Positions 36,431 through 46,394 of a stretch of 64,000 nt of DNA are shown piece by piece. The translations under genes and the position numbers were made by a program. Source of the stretch: Prochlorococcus marinus CUG1417 (GTDB taxonomy: Bacteria > Cyanobacteriota > Cyanobacteriia > PCC-6307 > Cyanobiaceae); the NCBI RefSeq assembly GCF_017695975.1, contig NZ_JAAORN010000002.1, positions 547,257 through 611,256 of the forward strand, read 5' to 3'. Every line of letters begins with the position of its first letter. The first letter of the stretch is position 1. A model generated the notes under the pieces. It was not told the DNA's origin, did no database searches, and saw nothing but the letters and a program-made list of their open reading frames with translations.

Positions 36431-38508
36431 TGAAAAGCCAGGCTGATGTTTTTATTAATAGAGAATTAAGTTGGATTGAATTCAATAAAAGAGTGCTCCT
36501 AACTGGTATGGAAAAGGAGTACAAAATCCTAGATAAAGTAAAATTTTGTTCAATTTTTAGTAATAATCTAGATGAATTTTTTATGGTAAGGGTAGCTTCC
36601 TTAAAGGCTCAAGTTGAAGCAGGAATTACTAAAAAAAGTATTGATGGATTAACCCCTAAAGAGCAATTAACAAAAATCAACAAAGAAGTAAAAAAATTAA
36701 CTAGTCTTCAAGAAAACTATGTAAATAATGAATTAAATAATGAATTACAAGAAAAAGGTGTAATTTTAAAAAAATATAAGGACCTAAGTGAAAATCAAAG
36801 AAATTGGTGTGATAACTTCTTTACTACCTCTATTTTCCCTTTATTAACTCCTTTAGTTGTTGATCCGGCACATCCATTTCCCTTTATAAGTAATTTGAGT
36901 CTAAATTTGGCAGCTCTAATAAGAGATGGGGAAAATTCTAAAAATCAATTTGTCAGAGTAAAAATACCAACAAAAAATATAAATAGATTTATACAAATTC
37001 CCAATGAAATTATTCAATGTGATGATGAAAGTACATATTTTTTCATAAGCGTTGAAGATTTAATTGGAAATAATATAAATAATTTATTTAACGGAATGGA
37101 ATGTATAAATTACTCTTTTTTTAGAGTGACAAGGGATGCGGATTTAGAATTAAAAGAACTTGAAGCTGATGATCTTCTTTTGGCAGTTGAACAAAGTTTG
37201 CAAAAGAGAAGATTAGGTGGAGACGTAGTTAGATTAGAAGTTGAATCGGATATGCCAGAAAATATTCTGAAATTACTCATTGAAAGTATATCAATACAAA
37301 AAGAGTATATTTACTTTTCCAAAAGTTTTTTAGGCCTTGACGATTTAAATCAGCTTACAAAAATTAATAGAAATGATCTAAAAGAAAATCTACTAATTGG
37401 GAAAACTCACCCCAAATTAAAAAATTTAGATTTACCTTCAAACAAAAACCTCAATTCTATTTTTAACATCCTTAGAAAAAAAAATATTCTGCTTCATCAT
37501 CCATACGACTTATTTAGAACTTCAGTTGAAGAATTTATAAACAAAGCAGCTGATGATCCACTTGTAATGGCTATAAAAATTACTTTATATCGAGTTTCCA
37601 ATGATTCCCCTATCATTGCAGCTTTAATGAGAGCTGCAGAGAATGGGAAAGAAGTCATGACTCTTGTTGAACTAAAAGCAAGATTTGATGAAGACAATAA
37701 TATTCAATGGGCAAAACAACTTGAACAAGCAGGAATTCATGTTGTATATGGAATCATAGGATTTAAAACACATACAAAAATAGCTTTGATAGTAAGGAAA
37801 GAAAAAGGAAGATTAAGGAATTATTTCCATATTGGAACTGGGAATTATAACTCTAATACTTCAAAGTTTTATACAGATTTAGGATTGCTTTCAACGGATC
37901 CTGATATTGCATCAGATTTACTTGAGTTATTTAACTATTTATCAGGTTTTTCTAAACAAAAAAGTTATCAAAAGTTATTAGTTTCTCCCTCATCGATGAG
38001 AGAGAAATTTATATTTCTAATAAAAAGAGAAATTACAAATGCAGAGGAAGGCAAAAAAGCCGAAATAATTGCAAAAATGAATTCTTTAGTAGATCCAGAA
38101 ATAATTAAACTTCTTTATTTAGCTTCAAAATCAGGAGTAAAAATTAGTCTTATCATAAGAGGTATTTGTTGCTTATATCCCCAAAGAAAAAATTTAAGTG
38201 AAAATATTCAAGTTATAAGCATTATTGGCCATTTTCTTGAACACTCAAGAATTTTTTGGTTTTGTAATAAAGGTGATAATGAGGTTTTTATTGGGAGTGC
38301 AGATTGGATGAGAAGAAATCTTGATAGAAGAATAGAAGCTGTTACTCCGATAGAGGATTATGAATTGAAATCTAAAATATACTCGCTTTTGCAAACTTAC
38401 ATTAAAGATGATTACTTTTCTTGGATAATGAAAGAAGATGGTTCTTATTCGAAATATGAATTAGATTCATCAGACAATCGTTCGCAAATTGACCTCATAG
38501 AAAAATAA
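36430..38508 (+). CDS. ppk: Polyphosphate kinase 1
   Basis: The 692-residue PPK1 has the N-terminal domain opening FINRELSWIEFNKRVL and the four-domain length. Two catalytic histidines are visible: His448 in FKTHTKIALI and His467 in FHIGTGNYN, matching E. coli His435 and His454. It polymerises ATP gamma-phosphate into polyphosphate. In oligotrophic cyanobacteria it stores phosphate. It follows the MFS exporter with a one-base overlap. Confidence 0.97.
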   Translation: MKSQADVFINRELSWIEFNKRVLLTGMEKEYKILDKVKFCSIFSNNLDEFFMVRVASLKAQVEAGITKKSIDGLTPKEQLTKINKEVKKLTSLQENYVNNELNNELQEKGVILKKYKDLSENQRNWCDNFFTTSIFPLLTPLVVDPAHPFPFISNLSLNLAALIRDGENSKNQFVRVKIPTKNINRFIQIPNEIIQCDDESTYFFISVEDLIGNNINNLFNGMECINYSFFRVTRDADLELKELEADDLLLAVEQSLQKRRLGGDVVRLEVESDMPENILKLLIESISIQKEYIYFSKSFLGLDDLNQLTKINRNDLKENLLIGKTHPKLKNLDLPSNKNLNSIFNILRKKNILLHHPYDLFRTSVEEFINKAADDPLVMAIKITLYRVSNDSPIIAALMRAAENGKEVMTLVELKARFDEDNNIQWAKQLEQAGIHVVYGIIGFKTHTKIALIVRKEKGRLRNYFHIGTGNYNSNTSKFYTDLGLLSTDPDIASDLLELFNYLSGFSKQKSYQKLLVSPSSMREKFIFLIKREITNAEEGKKAEIIAKMNSLVDPEIIKLLYLASKSGVKISLIIRGICCLYPQRKNLSENIQVISIIGHFLEHSRIFWFCNKGDNEVFIGSADWMRRNLDRRIEAVTPIEDYELKSKIYSLLQTYIKDDYFSWIMKEDGSYSKYELDSSDNRSQIDLIEK

Positions 38509-38716
38509 AATTAATATTGATTTTTACAACATTTAAAAAAATACTTAATATTTTAAATTTTTTTTATTTTTTATAAAATCAGCTCATATCAATGGATTTC
38601 AAGAAATAAGCTTTAAAAAAAAATTTTTTGTCTTTAAAATTTCAACGTAAAAGTAGTTTTTATTTCAATTTCAGTGCTAGCTTTTTAAAAAATCCATTAT
38701 TTAGGAGGCCAGGGTG
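38509..38716 (+). promoter_or_regulatory. Long AT-rich leader of the sigma factor gene
   Basis: The 208-base gap holds no convincing ORF. TATAAAAT (38572-38579) is a good -10; it would leave an untranslated leader of about 130 bases. AGGAGG (38703-38708) lies 8 bases before ATG 38717, an unusually strong Shine-Dalgarno for this window. Long A and T runs dominate, and no stable hairpin stands out. Confidence 0.4.
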
Positions 38717-39736
38717 ATGGGGATCCCTCTGGAATCTGCGAAAAGCTCATCAGATAATAATTTTGATGAGCCAAGATTACCAAACACTGCGGGCAAGTCT
38801 CGCAAATCGAAATCCAGTCTTACGGCAAAACAAAGCCAAAAAAAATCTGGCAGACTCGCTTCGGATTCTATTGGCTATTACTTAAGTAGCATTGGCAGAG
38901 TACCTCTTTTGACTCCAGCAGAGGAAATTGAGTTAGCTCATCATGTTCAGAACATGAAAAAGTTGCTGCAAATTCCTGAAACTGAAAGAACGCAACGAAA
39001 TCTTTATCAAATTAAAATTGGTAAAAGAGCCAGAGATAGAATGATGGCAGCTAATCTTAGGCTTGTTGTCTCTGTTGCAAAAAAATACCAAAACCAAGGG
39101 CTTGAATTATTAGATCTTGTCCAAGAAGGTGCTATTGGCCTTGAAAGAGCTGTAGATAAATTTGATCCTGCTATGGGATATAAATTCTCAACTTATGCCT
39201 ACTGGTGGATTAGGCAAGGAATGACAAGAGCTATTGATAACAGTGCAAGAACAATCCGTTTGCCTATTCACATAAGTGAAAAACTATCCAAAATGAGAAG
39301 AGTCTCGAGAGAATTATCACATAAATTTGGCAGACAACCTACTAGATTGGAAATGGCAACTGAAATGGGCATAGATCAAAAGGATTTAGAAGATTTAATT
39401 TCGCAAAGTGCTCCTTGCGCCTCCCTAGATGCTCACGCAAGAGGCGAAGAAGATAGAAGTACTCTTGGAGAACTCATACCTGATCCAAACTGTGAAGAGC
39501 CTATGGAAGGTATGGATAGAACTATTCAAAAAGAGCATTTAGGAACTTGGCTTTCTCAATTAAATGAAAGAGAACAAAAAATAATGAAACTCAGATTTGG
39601 TCTAGATGGTGAAGAACCATTAACACTCGCAGAAATAGGAAGACAAATTAATGTTTCACGAGAAAGAGTAAGGCAACTAGAAGCTAAAGCAATATTAAAA
39701 CTTAGAGTAATGACAACTCATCAAAAAGCAGCTTAA
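38717..39736 (+). CDS. Type II (group 2) RNA polymerase sigma factor, sigma-70 family
   Basis: The 339-residue protein has region 1.2 (DSIGYYLSSIGRVPLLTPAEE), region 2 (LRLVVSVAKKYQNQGLELLDLVQEG and FSTYAYWWIRQGMTRAID), region 3 (LSHKFGRQPTRLEMA) and region 4.2 (VSRERVRQLEAKAILKL). It lacks the large region 1.1 and non-conserved insert of primary RpoD, so it fits the cyanobacterial group 2 class that responds to light and stress. ATG 38717 follows AGGAGG by 8 bases; the GTG three bases earlier is a poorer choice. I cannot say which SigB/C/D orthologue it is. Confidence 0.92.
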   Translation: MGIPLESAKSSSDNNFDEPRLPNTAGKSRKSKSSLTAKQSQKKSGRLASDSIGYYLSSIGRVPLLTPAEEIELAHHVQNMKKLLQIPETERTQRNLYQIKIGKRARDRMMAANLRLVVSVAKKYQNQGLELLDLVQEGAIGLERAVDKFDPAMGYKFSTYAYWWIRQGMTRAIDNSARTIRLPIHISEKLSKMRRVSRELSHKFGRQPTRLEMATEMGIDQKDLEDLISQSAPCASLDAHARGEEDRSTLGELIPDPNCEEPMEGMDRTIQKEHLGTWLSQLNEREQKIMKLRFGLDGEEPLTLAEIGRQINVSRERVRQLEAKAILKLRVMTTHQKAA

Positions 39737-39741
39737 CCAAA

Positions 39742-40383
39742 TTGATAAAATTTACTGTAATTTTATTATATTTATTTTCAATTTTTCTAATATCAATAGT
39801 TTTTAAAAAATATAATGCAAATAGCAGAGAAATCGTCAGAAAAATAATACATATTGGAATAGGACCTTTAATACCAATTGCTCAACTTTTAAAAATTAAT
39901 CAAAACTCTGCTCTGGTTTTTACAGGAATTGTTTCATTAATGGTTTTCATCAATTACAACTATAAATTATTTCCAACAATTGAGGATGTTGAGAGAAAGA
40001 GTTATGGAACATTATTTTATTGTCTAAGTTTATTTATTTTGATTTATCTTTTCTGGGACAAAAATCCATATGCATTAATTACTGGATTTTTCATAATGAC
40101 TTTTGGTGATGGATTGGCTGGATTGATAGGAAAAAGCTTTAACTCCAAGAGTTGGGTTCTTTTTAAACAAAAAAAATCTTTATATGGCACTATCACAATG
40201 TTTTTAACAAGTTTGATAGTAGTTTGCTCAATAGGATACACCCAATATAATAGTTTAAATTTAAATTATTTTACAATAGCTTTTTTTGCGACTTTGCTCG
40301 AACAATTTAGTATTTTAGGGATAGATAATTTCGTTGTTCCAATTTCTTCAGCATTATTTTTTAATTTTTTTATAACTAGCTAA
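39742..40383 (+). CDS. Phytol/dolichol-kinase-like membrane protein
   Basis: This 213-residue multi-spanning protein has KIIHIGIGPLIPIA and TFGDGLAGLIGKSFNSKSW, the CTP-kinase motif layout of phytol kinase (VTE5/Slr1652-like). It would recycle phytol for tocopherol or chlorophyll. No ATG fits; TTG at 39742 is the best start, 5 bases after the sigma gene stop. Its end overlaps the convergent DAHP synthase by 8 bases. Family membership is likely; the exact substrate is inferred. Confidence 0.75.
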   Translation: MIKFTVILLYLFSIFLISIVFKKYNANSREIVRKIIHIGIGPLIPIAQLLKINQNSALVFTGIVSLMVFINYNYKLFPTIEDVERKSYGTLFYCLSLFILIYLFWDKNPYALITGFFIMTFGDGLAGLIGKSFNSKSWVLFKQKKSLYGTITMFLTSLIVVCSIGYTQYNSLNLNYFTIAFFATLLEQFSILGIDNFVVPISSALFFNFFITS

Positions 40384-41443
40384 GTGAATTGTATAAAATA
40401 GCGAGTAATTCTTTTGTTGTTTCAATATCTATGCATGCATCTGTAATGCTTCTGCCAAACTGGAGATCCTCTTTTTTTAAAAGTTTTTGATTTCCTTCCT
40501 TCAAATGACTTTCAAGCATAACTCCTAAAATATTTTTTTCACCATTTCTAAGTTGAGAAGCTATATTTTTTAGAACTTCCGACTGTTTACGATAATCTTT
40601 ATTGGAATTACCATGACTACAATCAATCATCACTTTATTTGGAAGATTAGATTGCTTCAATTCAGAAGAAATTCTGTTAACATGTTGACTTTCAAAATTT
40701 GGGCCTTTTGAACCGCCTCTTAAAACTATATGTCCATCTGGATTACCTGTTGTATTTATAATAGATGCCATTCCATTTTGATTTACACCTAAAAAATGAT
40801 GAGATTTTGAAGCTGATTGCATTGCATTTATTGCAGTAGTAAAAGAACCATCAGTACCATTTTTAAAACCTATAGGCATTGATAATCCTGATGCCATTTC
40901 TCGATGAGTCTGACTTTCAGTGGTCCGCGCGCCTATGGCTGTCCAGCTTATTAAATCGGCAATATATTGAGGAACAATTGGATCGAGTAATTCTGTAGCA
41001 GAAGGAATTCCACGAATTGCTAAATATGAAAGCAAACTTCTTGCCCTTCTTAAACCTGTATTAATATCATAAGAATTATCTAGATGAGGATCATTTATCA
41101 ATCCCTTCCAACCAATAGTTGTTCTTGGTTTCTCAAAATATACTCTCATGATTATTTCTAATTTATCTTTATAAATTTCTCGAAAGTTTTGAATATATTT
41201 TGAATATTCTTTTGCCGCCTCTAAATCGTGAATTGAACATGGACCAACAATGACTAAAAGCTTCTGATTATTATTATGCAAAATATTTTGTATCGATCTT
41301 CTTGTTTTAGATACTGTACTAGCAGAGGCGTGATCTAAAGGTATATCATTATGTAATCTACTTGGAGGTATTAATGGACGTGTCTCAACAACATGTAAAT
41401 CTGATGTCTTTTCTAAAGCAGAATTATTTGATGAAGTCGTCAT
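40376..41443 (-). CDS. aroG: 3-deoxy-7-phosphoheptulonate (DAHP) synthase, type I
   Basis: The 355-residue AroFGH-type enzyme has LVIVGPCSIHDLEAAKEY, MRVYFEKPRTTIGWKGLINDP, GFKNGTDGS and VMIDCSHGNSNK. Metal and PEP ligands (Cys in GPCS, His in CSHGN) are present. It starts the shikimate route that feeds aroE, pabB and chorismate lyase in this window. Whether it is Phe- or Tyr-sensitive cannot be read; the symbol is generic. It is divergent from acnB across 97 bases. Confidence 0.93.
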   Translation of the reverse strand: MTTSSNNSALEKTSDLHVVETRPLIPPSRLHNDIPLDHASASTVSKTRRSIQNILHNNNQKLLVIVGPCSIHDLEAAKEYSKYIQNFREIYKDKLEIIMRVYFEKPRTTIGWKGLINDPHLDNSYDINTGLRRARSLLSYLAIRGIPSATELLDPIVPQYIADLISWTAIGARTTESQTHREMASGLSMPIGFKNGTDGSFTTAINAMQSASKSHHFLGVNQNGMASIINTTGNPDGHIVLRGGSKGPNFESQHVNRISSELKQSNLPNKVMIDCSHGNSNKDYRKQSEVLKNIASQLRNGEKNILGVMLESHLKEGNQKLLKKEDLQFGRSITDACIDIETTKELLAILYNSLS

Positions 41444-41540
41444 TGATTAATTAAGAAGTTTGAATATTTAAAAAAGCATTTATGAATACTCTCCTTTTCA
41501 ATATTAAAAATAACAATAGATTAGGCATTAAACCTTACTA

Positions 41541-44114
41541 ATGAAGAATTTGGAAACATTGCTAAAAGATTATTCAGTTCACGTAGCTGAAAGAGCTACC
41601 AAAGGTATACCTCCTTTACCTTTAAATGCTGAACAAACAAATTGCATTACACAATTATTAGAACAAGATAGTACTTACGATTCATCTTATTTACTTGATT
41701 TATTAATAAATAGAGTACCACCAGGAGTTGATGAGGCTGCTTATGTAAAAGCAAGCTGGCTTACGGCTGTTGTTAATTCCGAAAAATATTGCAAAACAAT
41801 AAATCCCGAAAAAGCAATTGAAATACTTGGAACAATGATAGGCGGATACAATGTAAGTTCTTTAGTTGAAATACTTAAAGGAGAAAATAGTTTACTTGCT
41901 AAAAAAGCAGCAGACGTTTTAAAAAATATTATTCTTGTTTACGACTCAGCTAACGAAATTTATGAATTATCCCAAAATAATATATATGCAAAAGAGGTTA
42001 TAAATAGTTGGGCAAATGCAGAATGGTTCAAAAATAAAAAAGTTCTAGAGCAAGAGATTACTTGTTTAGTATTTAAAGTTGACGGTGAGACAAACACAGA
42101 CGACTTATCTCCGGCTGTACATGCAACATCACGCCCAGATATTCCGATGCATGCATTAGCAATGTTGGAATTTAAAAAACCTGATGGACTAAAGATTCTT
42201 GATAATTTAAAAAAACAAAATTTACCGATAGCTTATGTTGGAGATGTTGTTGGAACAGGGAGTTCAAGAAAATCTGCTATTAATTCACTCATTTGGCATA
42301 TAGGAGAAGATATCGCTTTTGTTCCAAACAAAAAAACAGGTGGAATAATAATTGGAAGCAAAATAGCCCCAATTTTCTTTAATACTGCACAAGATTCAGG
42401 AGCTTTTCCAATAGAAGCTGACGTATCTCATATGAAAACAGGAGATATTATTAAAATATATCCTTATAAAGGCATTATTAAAAAAATTGAAAAAGATTCA
42501 AATGCTGAAGAATTAATAAGCAAATTCGACTTGTATCCATCAACTCTTACTGATGAAATTCAAGCTGGCGGAAGAATTAATCTTATGATTGGACGATCTC
42601 TTACGGACAAAATTAGAAACAAATTAAATTATCAACCAAGTGAAATATTTACCAGACCACAAAATCCAACTGAAACAACTGCCGGCTTTACTCAAGCTCA
42701 AAAAATAGTAGGCAAAGCATGCGGTTTAGATGGAGTTAGGCCAGGAACGACCTGTGAGCCAATTATGACCACAGTTGGCAGTCAAGACACTACTGGGCCA
42801 ATGACTAGAGATGAACTAAAAGAACTAGCTTGTTTAGGGTTTACTGCAGATTTAGTGATGCAAAGTTTTTGTCATACAGCTGCATATCCTAAACCAGTAG
42901 ATTTAGTTACCCATAAAGAATTACCAGACTTTATATCTCAAAGAGGAGGAGTAGCTCTTAAGCCTGGAGACGGCATAATTCATAGTTGGCTTAACAGAAT
43001 GCTTCTCCCCGATACTGTTGGTACAGGTGGAGATAGTCATACAAGATTTCCTCTTGGCATTTCATTTCCTGGAGGCTCGGGCATTGTTGCCTTTGCCGCT
43101 GCGATAGGATCAATGCCATTAAATATGCCTGAATCTGTACTGGTTAAATTTAATGGAGAATTATTACCAGGAATTACTCTGAGAGATTTAGTAAATGCAA
43201 TCCCTCTATTCGCAATTAAAAAAGGACTCTTAACTGTTGAGAAAGAAAATAAGAAAAATATATTTAACGGTAAAATCATGGAAATTGAGGGTTTACCAAA
43301 CTTAAAACTTGAACAAGCTTTTGAACTGACTGATGCTACTGCAGAACGCTCATGCGCTGGTAGCACCATACTTTTATCCCAAGAAACAGTTCAAGAGTAT
43401 TTAAGAAGCAATATTTGCCTGCTAGAAAAAATGATCGAGGGCAATTATGAAGATTCAAAATCGATTTCAAGAAGAATCAATGATATGAAAAATTGGTTAA
43501 AAAAACCATCATTAATTCAACCAGATTTAAACGCTCAGTATGAAGAAATCATTGAAATTGATTTAGCAAAAGTAACACAACCGATAGTTGCTTGCCCTAA
43601 CGATCCAGATAATGTAAAAGAAATTACTGATGTTGCAAATACAAATATTGACGAGGTTTTTATAGGTTCTTGCATGACAAATATTGGTCATTACAGGGCA
43701 GCTGCGAAAGTTCTTGAAGGTGTTCAAAATTTAAAATCTAAATTATGGATTTGTCCACCAACAAAAATGGATGAAGAAACTCTAAAAGCTGAAGGCTATT
43801 ATAAAATATTCGAAGATTGTGGCGCAAGGTTAGAGTTACCAGGATGTTCTTTATGCATGGGAAATCAAGCCAGAGTAGATGAAGGTTCCGTAGTTTTTTC
43901 TACAAGTACAAGAAATTTTGACAATAGACTTGGCAAGAATGCACAAGTCTTTTTAGGAAGCGCTGAATTAGCAGCAGTTTGCGCACTGCTTGGCAAAATA
44001 CCTGAAGTTGAAGAATATCAGGATATTACTAAAAATAAAATTAATCCATATTCAGATGAACTTTATCGCTATCTTCAATTTGATGAAATTCACGATTTCA
44101 GCTTGACAAGGTAA
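41541..44114 (+). CDS. acnB: Aconitate hydratase B
   Basis: The 857-residue AcnB has the N-terminal HEAT-like domain and then the swivel domain. The catalytic domains follow (DTTGPMTRDELKELACL, GTGGDSHTRFPLGISFPGGSG). The [4Fe-4S] ligands are Cys711 in GSCMTN and Cys769 and Cys772 in CSLCMG, numbered like E. coli AcnB. It isomerises citrate to isocitrate, feeding the 2-oxoglutarate branch used for nitrogen assimilation in these incomplete-cycle organisms. The ClC gene follows after 9 bases. Confidence 0.98.
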   Translation: MKNLETLLKDYSVHVAERATKGIPPLPLNAEQTNCITQLLEQDSTYDSSYLLDLLINRVPPGVDEAAYVKASWLTAVVNSEKYCKTINPEKAIEILGTMIGGYNVSSLVEILKGENSLLAKKAADVLKNIILVYDSANEIYELSQNNIYAKEVINSWANAEWFKNKKVLEQEITCLVFKVDGETNTDDLSPAVHATSRPDIPMHALAMLEFKKPDGLKILDNLKKQNLPIAYVGDVVGTGSSRKSAINSLIWHIGEDIAFVPNKKTGGIIIGSKIAPIFFNTAQDSGAFPIEADVSHMKTGDIIKIYPYKGIIKKIEKDSNAEELISKFDLYPSTLTDEIQAGGRINLMIGRSLTDKIRNKLNYQPSEIFTRPQNPTETTAGFTQAQKIVGKACGLDGVRPGTTCEPIMTTVGSQDTTGPMTRDELKELACLGFTADLVMQSFCHTAAYPKPVDLVTHKELPDFISQRGGVALKPGDGIIHSWLNRMLLPDTVGTGGDSHTRFPLGISFPGGSGIVAFAAAIGSMPLNMPESVLVKFNGELLPGITLRDLVNAIPLFAIKKGLLTVEKENKKNIFNGKIMEIEGLPNLKLEQAFELTDATAERSCAGSTILLSQETVQEYLRSNICLLEKMIEGNYEDSKSISRRINDMKNWLKKPSLIQPDLNAQYEEIIEIDLAKVTQPIVACPNDPDNVKEITDVANTNIDEVFIGSCMTNIGHYRAAAKVLEGVQNLKSKLWICPPTKMDEETLKAEGYYKIFEDCGARLELPGCSLCMGNQARVDEGSVVFSTSTRNFDNRLGKNAQVFLGSAELAAVCALLGKIPEVEEYQDITKNKINPYSDELYRYLQFDEIHDFSLTR

Positions 44115-44123
44115 TCATGGACT

Positions 44124-45482
44124 ATGCCAAACTTTATAAAAGATAATATTCAAAAAACAAGTAATAATTCTTCTCGTAGCATCAAAAAATTATTAAAGCA
44201 AAGATCTCTAGTCGTTGCATTTTCGCTCTTATTAACAGGTTTAGGGGCCTCAATTACAAGCATATCTTTTAAAACTGGAATCTATTTTATTAATAATTGG
44301 AGATTGGCATTATTAAACCAATTCCCATCTATTGCGGTCTTACCTATTTTTGGAGCTCTAGGCGGAGCTATTGCAGGATATTTGATCAAAAATATAGCAC
44401 CTGCTGCAAAAGGTTCGGGTGTTAGTCAAATCATGGGTTTCTTAAGACATAAAAAAGTTCCAATGAACTTAAAAGTAGGATTAGTAAAGCTAATATCAGG
44501 AATTATTGCTATTGGTAGTGGATTCCCTTTGGGTCCAGAAGGTCCATCAGTTCAAATGGGAGGATCAGTGGCTTGGCAAATGGCCAAGTGGCTCAAAGCT
44601 CCTGCAGCTTTCAGAAGAGTAATAGTAGCAGCAGGTGGAGGTGCTGGAATAGCCGCAGTATTTAGCGCTCCATTAGGAGGGTTTGTCTATGCAATAGAAG
44701 AGTTATTAAACTCTGCTAAACCAGTAATTTTGCTATTAGTAATAATTACAACTTTTATTGCAGATTCGTCTGCTGATATTATTCAAGCATTGGGCTTAGA
44801 TCCTAAAGCAGGAGGCTTTGATTTTAACCTCGGATTTTTGATTCAAAAAGAATATGACCCATCAGTTTTTTTCTTACCTGTAGATTTTATTTACTTAGTT
44901 TTACTAGGAATAATTATTGGGATATTTGCAGAATTGTACAGCAGATATGTTTTATTAATGCAAAATCTTGGGAAAAAGTGGTATAAAAATAAATTTGTTT
45001 TAAAAATGAGTATCTGTGGACTTATTTTAGGAAGTATCTACTCTTGCTTACCCAGTACATTTCATAATTTAGATGAATTGCAGAAAATAATAGCCGAACA
45101 AAATACAAGTATTGGAATTGCTTTATTAGCAGTTTTAGTGCTATTTATCACGACAGGTTTAGCTGCAGCTTCTGGAGCTCCTGGAGGATTATTCTATCCA
45201 ATGCTTACTTTAGGAGGGTCAATCGGACTAATAATGGGAAGCTGGGTAGAAATTGCAACAGGGCACGCTCCAAGTACATACATTTTTGCGGGAATGGGAG
45301 CTTTCGTAGCAGGATGTTCACGAACACCAATAACAGCAATGTTTTTGGCTTTTGCTTTAACAAAAAATTTATTAATAATGAAACCTGTCTTAATCAGCTG
45401 CATTGCCAGTTTCTTGATAGCAAGAGCTTTTAATGAAGAATCAATTTATGAAAGACAAATACAAATAGAATTAGAAGACTAA
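44124..45482 (+). CDS. ClC-family chloride channel/antiporter
   Basis: The 452-residue protein has the selectivity motifs GSGVSQIM (97-104), GSGFPLGPEGP with gating Glu139, FVYAIEELL and GAPGGLFYPMLTLGG. The gating glutamate suggests a proton-coupled chloride or fluoride antiporter rather than an open channel. About ten to twelve membrane helices are visible. It lies 9 bases after acnB and ends 10 bases from the convergent purU. Confidence 0.9.
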   Translation: MPNFIKDNIQKTSNNSSRSIKKLLKQRSLVVAFSLLLTGLGASITSISFKTGIYFINNWRLALLNQFPSIAVLPIFGALGGAIAGYLIKNIAPAAKGSGVSQIMGFLRHKKVPMNLKVGLVKLISGIIAIGSGFPLGPEGPSVQMGGSVAWQMAKWLKAPAAFRRVIVAAGGGAGIAAVFSAPLGGFVYAIEELLNSAKPVILLLVIITTFIADSSADIIQALGLDPKAGGFDFNLGFLIQKEYDPSVFFLPVDFIYLVLLGIIIGIFAELYSRYVLLMQNLGKKWYKNKFVLKMSICGLILGSIYSCLPSTFHNLDELQKIIAEQNTSIGIALLAVLVLFITTGLAAASGAPGGLFYPMLTLGGSIGLIMGSWVEIATGHAPSTYIFAGMGAFVAGCSRTPITAMFLAFALTKNLLIMKPVLISCIASFLIARAFNEESIYERQIQIELED

Positions 45483-45492
45483 GAAACTATCT

Positions 45493-46347
45493 TCAATCAA
45501 AAACTGCAGTTTTGCTGTTATAAACAAATACTTGATGATTTAGATGTAATCTAACTGCTCTTGCTAAAGCTATTCTTTCAATATCTCTTCCTTTTCTGAT
45601 CAAATCATCAACTTCATCCCTATGACTTACATTAACTGTGCATTGCTCTATGATCGGACCTTCATCTAGATCTTCAGTAACATAGTGAGCAGTAGCACCG
45701 ATTAATTTCACACCTCTCTTCCATGCTCGATGATATGGTTGCCCACCTTTAAAAGCAGGCAAGAAAGAATGATGAATATTTATTATTGAAGAAAACTTTT
45801 TTAAAAAAGACTCACTCAAAATTTGCATATATTTAGCCAATACAACAAGATCAATTTCATATAGTTTTAATAAATTTAAAAATTGATCTTCAACAATAGA
45901 TTTATCAGTATTAAAGGTATCAATATAGACAAATTTTGCATTAAAGTCATTTGCAATATTTTTAAGATCAGAATGATTAGAAATTATTAACGGGACTTTC
46001 ATGTTGAGTTCACCATTTCTTACTCGCCAAAGCAAATCAATCAAACAATGATTTTGTTTACTCACGAAAATAGCAACATTTGGAATTTCATCAGAATAAT
46101 TTACGTTAAATTTTCCATTTACTTGATTTGCAATTTTCTGAAATTCTTTATAAATTTCATCTCTGTTAAAAATTGCATTTTTACTATTCCATTCAATTCG
46201 ACTAAGAAACAAACCCGCATCTTGATCAGTATGATGATCAGAATGTTTTATGTTGCCACCGTAATTTGAAATCCAACTTGTGAGTAAACTCACAAGACCA
46301 GGACGATCGGGACAAACAATTTTGAATATAATTGAAGGATGTTCCAA
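45493..46347 (-). CDS. purU: Formyltetrahydrofolate deformylase
   Basis: The 284-residue PurU has an N-terminal ACT domain (IIFKIVCPDRPGLVSLLTSW) and a C-terminal formyltransferase-fold hydrolase domain with NIHHSFLPAFKGGQPYHRAW and DLDEGPIIEQ. It releases formate from 10-formyl-THF and balances the one-carbon pool; mutants elsewhere are glycine-sensitive. The start codon is TTG at 46347: a stop lies three codons upstream and no ATG precedes the ACT domain. It is divergent from the thiO-like gene across 47 bases. Confidence 0.94.
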   Translation of the reverse strand: MEHPSIIFKIVCPDRPGLVSLLTSWISNYGGNIKHSDHHTDQDAGLFLSRIEWNSKNAIFNRDEIYKEFQKIANQVNGKFNVNYSDEIPNVAIFVSKQNHCLIDLLWRVRNGELNMKVPLIISNHSDLKNIANDFNAKFVYIDTFNTDKSIVEDQFLNLLKLYEIDLVVLAKYMQILSESFLKKFSSIINIHHSFLPAFKGGQPYHRAWKRGVKLIGATAHYVTEDLDEGPIIEQCTVNVSHRDEVDDLIRKGRDIERIALARAVRLHLNHQVFVYNSKTAVFD

Positions 46348-46394
46348 AAATCTTTAACTACTAAGTCAAATAATAAAGTATATCTAATATATCA

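Noticed and set aside
43037..43369. 110-codon minus frame
   Set aside because: It is antisense to the aconitase active-site region and is a shadow of conserved coding sequence.
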